The notes under the pieces: model-generated
Databases searched by the model: none
What the model was told of the DNA's origin: nothing
The model's input: the letters and a program-made list of their open reading frames with translations, nothing else
Assembly (NCBI RefSeq): GCF_003286415.2
Contig: NZ_CP043450.1
Location: 3,906,001-3,970,000 of the forward strand
Origin: Mucilaginibacter rubeus
GTDB lineage: Bacteria; Bacteroidota; Bacteroidia; Sphingobacteriales; Sphingobacteriaceae
DNA length: 64,000 nucleotides
Reading direction: 5' to 3'
Shown here: piece after piece, positions 63,666 through 64,000 of the stretch
Layout: every line of letters starts with the position of its first letter
How positions within the stretch are numbered: the first letter of the stretch is position 1
Translations under genes and position numbers: made by a program

Positions 63666-64000
63666 ATGAAAAAAAGTGTTATATACATTTTAGCAGCGGC
63701 AGCAAGCTTGTGTTTACCATCCTGTAAAAAGTTTCTGAATGTACAACCCATTGATAAACTAACAGGGAATAACTTTTACCAATCGAAAGATGACGTTGTG
63801 GCCAATATTTATGATATGTCAAGAACATTTTTTGGCAAGATCAACGAAACACATTTTATTGGCGCAACCGGCGAATACCGTTCAGGAGAGGTTTTATATG
63901 AGCCCCAATCAGACCTGGGGCCGGCACGTGCATTTGTGGAGGTGCTGGGCAGGAACGACCTGCTTGGCCTTATCAACGGAAACCCGCCCTGGAATTTCTA
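63666..64000 (+). CDS. SusD/RagB-like lipoprotein, cut by right window edge
   Basis: The first 111 codons are visible, starting 11 bp after the second susC. The signal ends in LPSC followed by KKFLNVQPIDKLTGNNFYQSKDD, the usual SusD N-terminus, and the first helices follow. It is the partner of the SusC at 60508. The rest lies outside the window. Confidence 0.9.
   Translation, partial: MKKSVIYILAAAASLCLPSCKKFLNVQPIDKLTGNNFYQSKDDVVANIYDMSRTFFGKINETHFIGATGEYRSGEVLYEPQSDLGPARAFVEVLGRNDLLGLINGNPPWNF

Overview
The window comes from a Bacteroidetes genome, most likely Sphingobacteriaceae close to Mucilaginibacter. This is inferred from five SusC-type TonB-dependent receptors (one cut by the left edge), four complete SusD-type lipoproteins plus one cut by the right edge, a hybrid two-component regulator, a sigma/FecR/STN-receptor trio, PKD-like and DUF4843 lipoproteins, and promoters of the Bacteroidetes type (TTTG, about 19-20 nt, TAnnTTTG). 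No rRNA, tRNA, CRISPR array or intact insertion sequence was seen.

Left part (1-15.5 kb): a truncated susC-like gene lies downstream of a 1361-aa hybrid two-component system (HTCS), both on the minus strand. Divergent from it is a 7TM sensor fused to an IS1595-type transposase zinc ribbon. A cluster of palindromic repeats follows, then a plus-strand SusC/SusD pair with no enzymes attached.

Middle-left (15.6-28 kb): an SPFH protein pairs with a YdjG-like double zinc-ribbon membrane protein. A siderophore-type TonB receptor with a PepSY membrane protein forms an iron-uptake unit on the minus strand. Next come a divergent AraC regulator and PRISE-like reductase, an SRPBCC-ArsR-SRPBCC operon with tandem operators around its promoter, a membrane-anchored VOC protein, and a secreted FAD oxidoreductase with a golvesin-like tail.

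Centre (28-46 kb, minus strand): a large locus headed by an ECF sigma factor and FecR anti-sigma factor, followed by an STN-containing SusC, SusD, DUF4843 and PKD-like lipoproteins, two tandem HExxH metalloprotease-like secreted proteins, and three thiol-redox proteins (DUF4369-TlpA, a protein with a DsbD-alpha-like tail, and a short TlpA). An intrinsic terminator closes this run. A two-domain M16 peptidase lies beyond it in its own unit. The gene content suggests cell-surface-signalled capture, reduction and proteolysis of a protein or peptide substrate; that function is inference.

Right part (46-64 kb): a GntR/FCD regulator with TauE/SafE and DUF1634 proteins (anion export), a large fusion of a membrane AraC-type regulator with a MacB/FtsX-type permease, and a DUF1003 protein. 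A repeat-bearing intergenic region follows and includes a 117-nt candidate structured RNA in the leader of the next operon. That operon carries susC, susD, a fasciclin/F5-8C lipoprotein, a probable DUF5007 lipoprotein, a second susC, and a second susD cut by the right edge.
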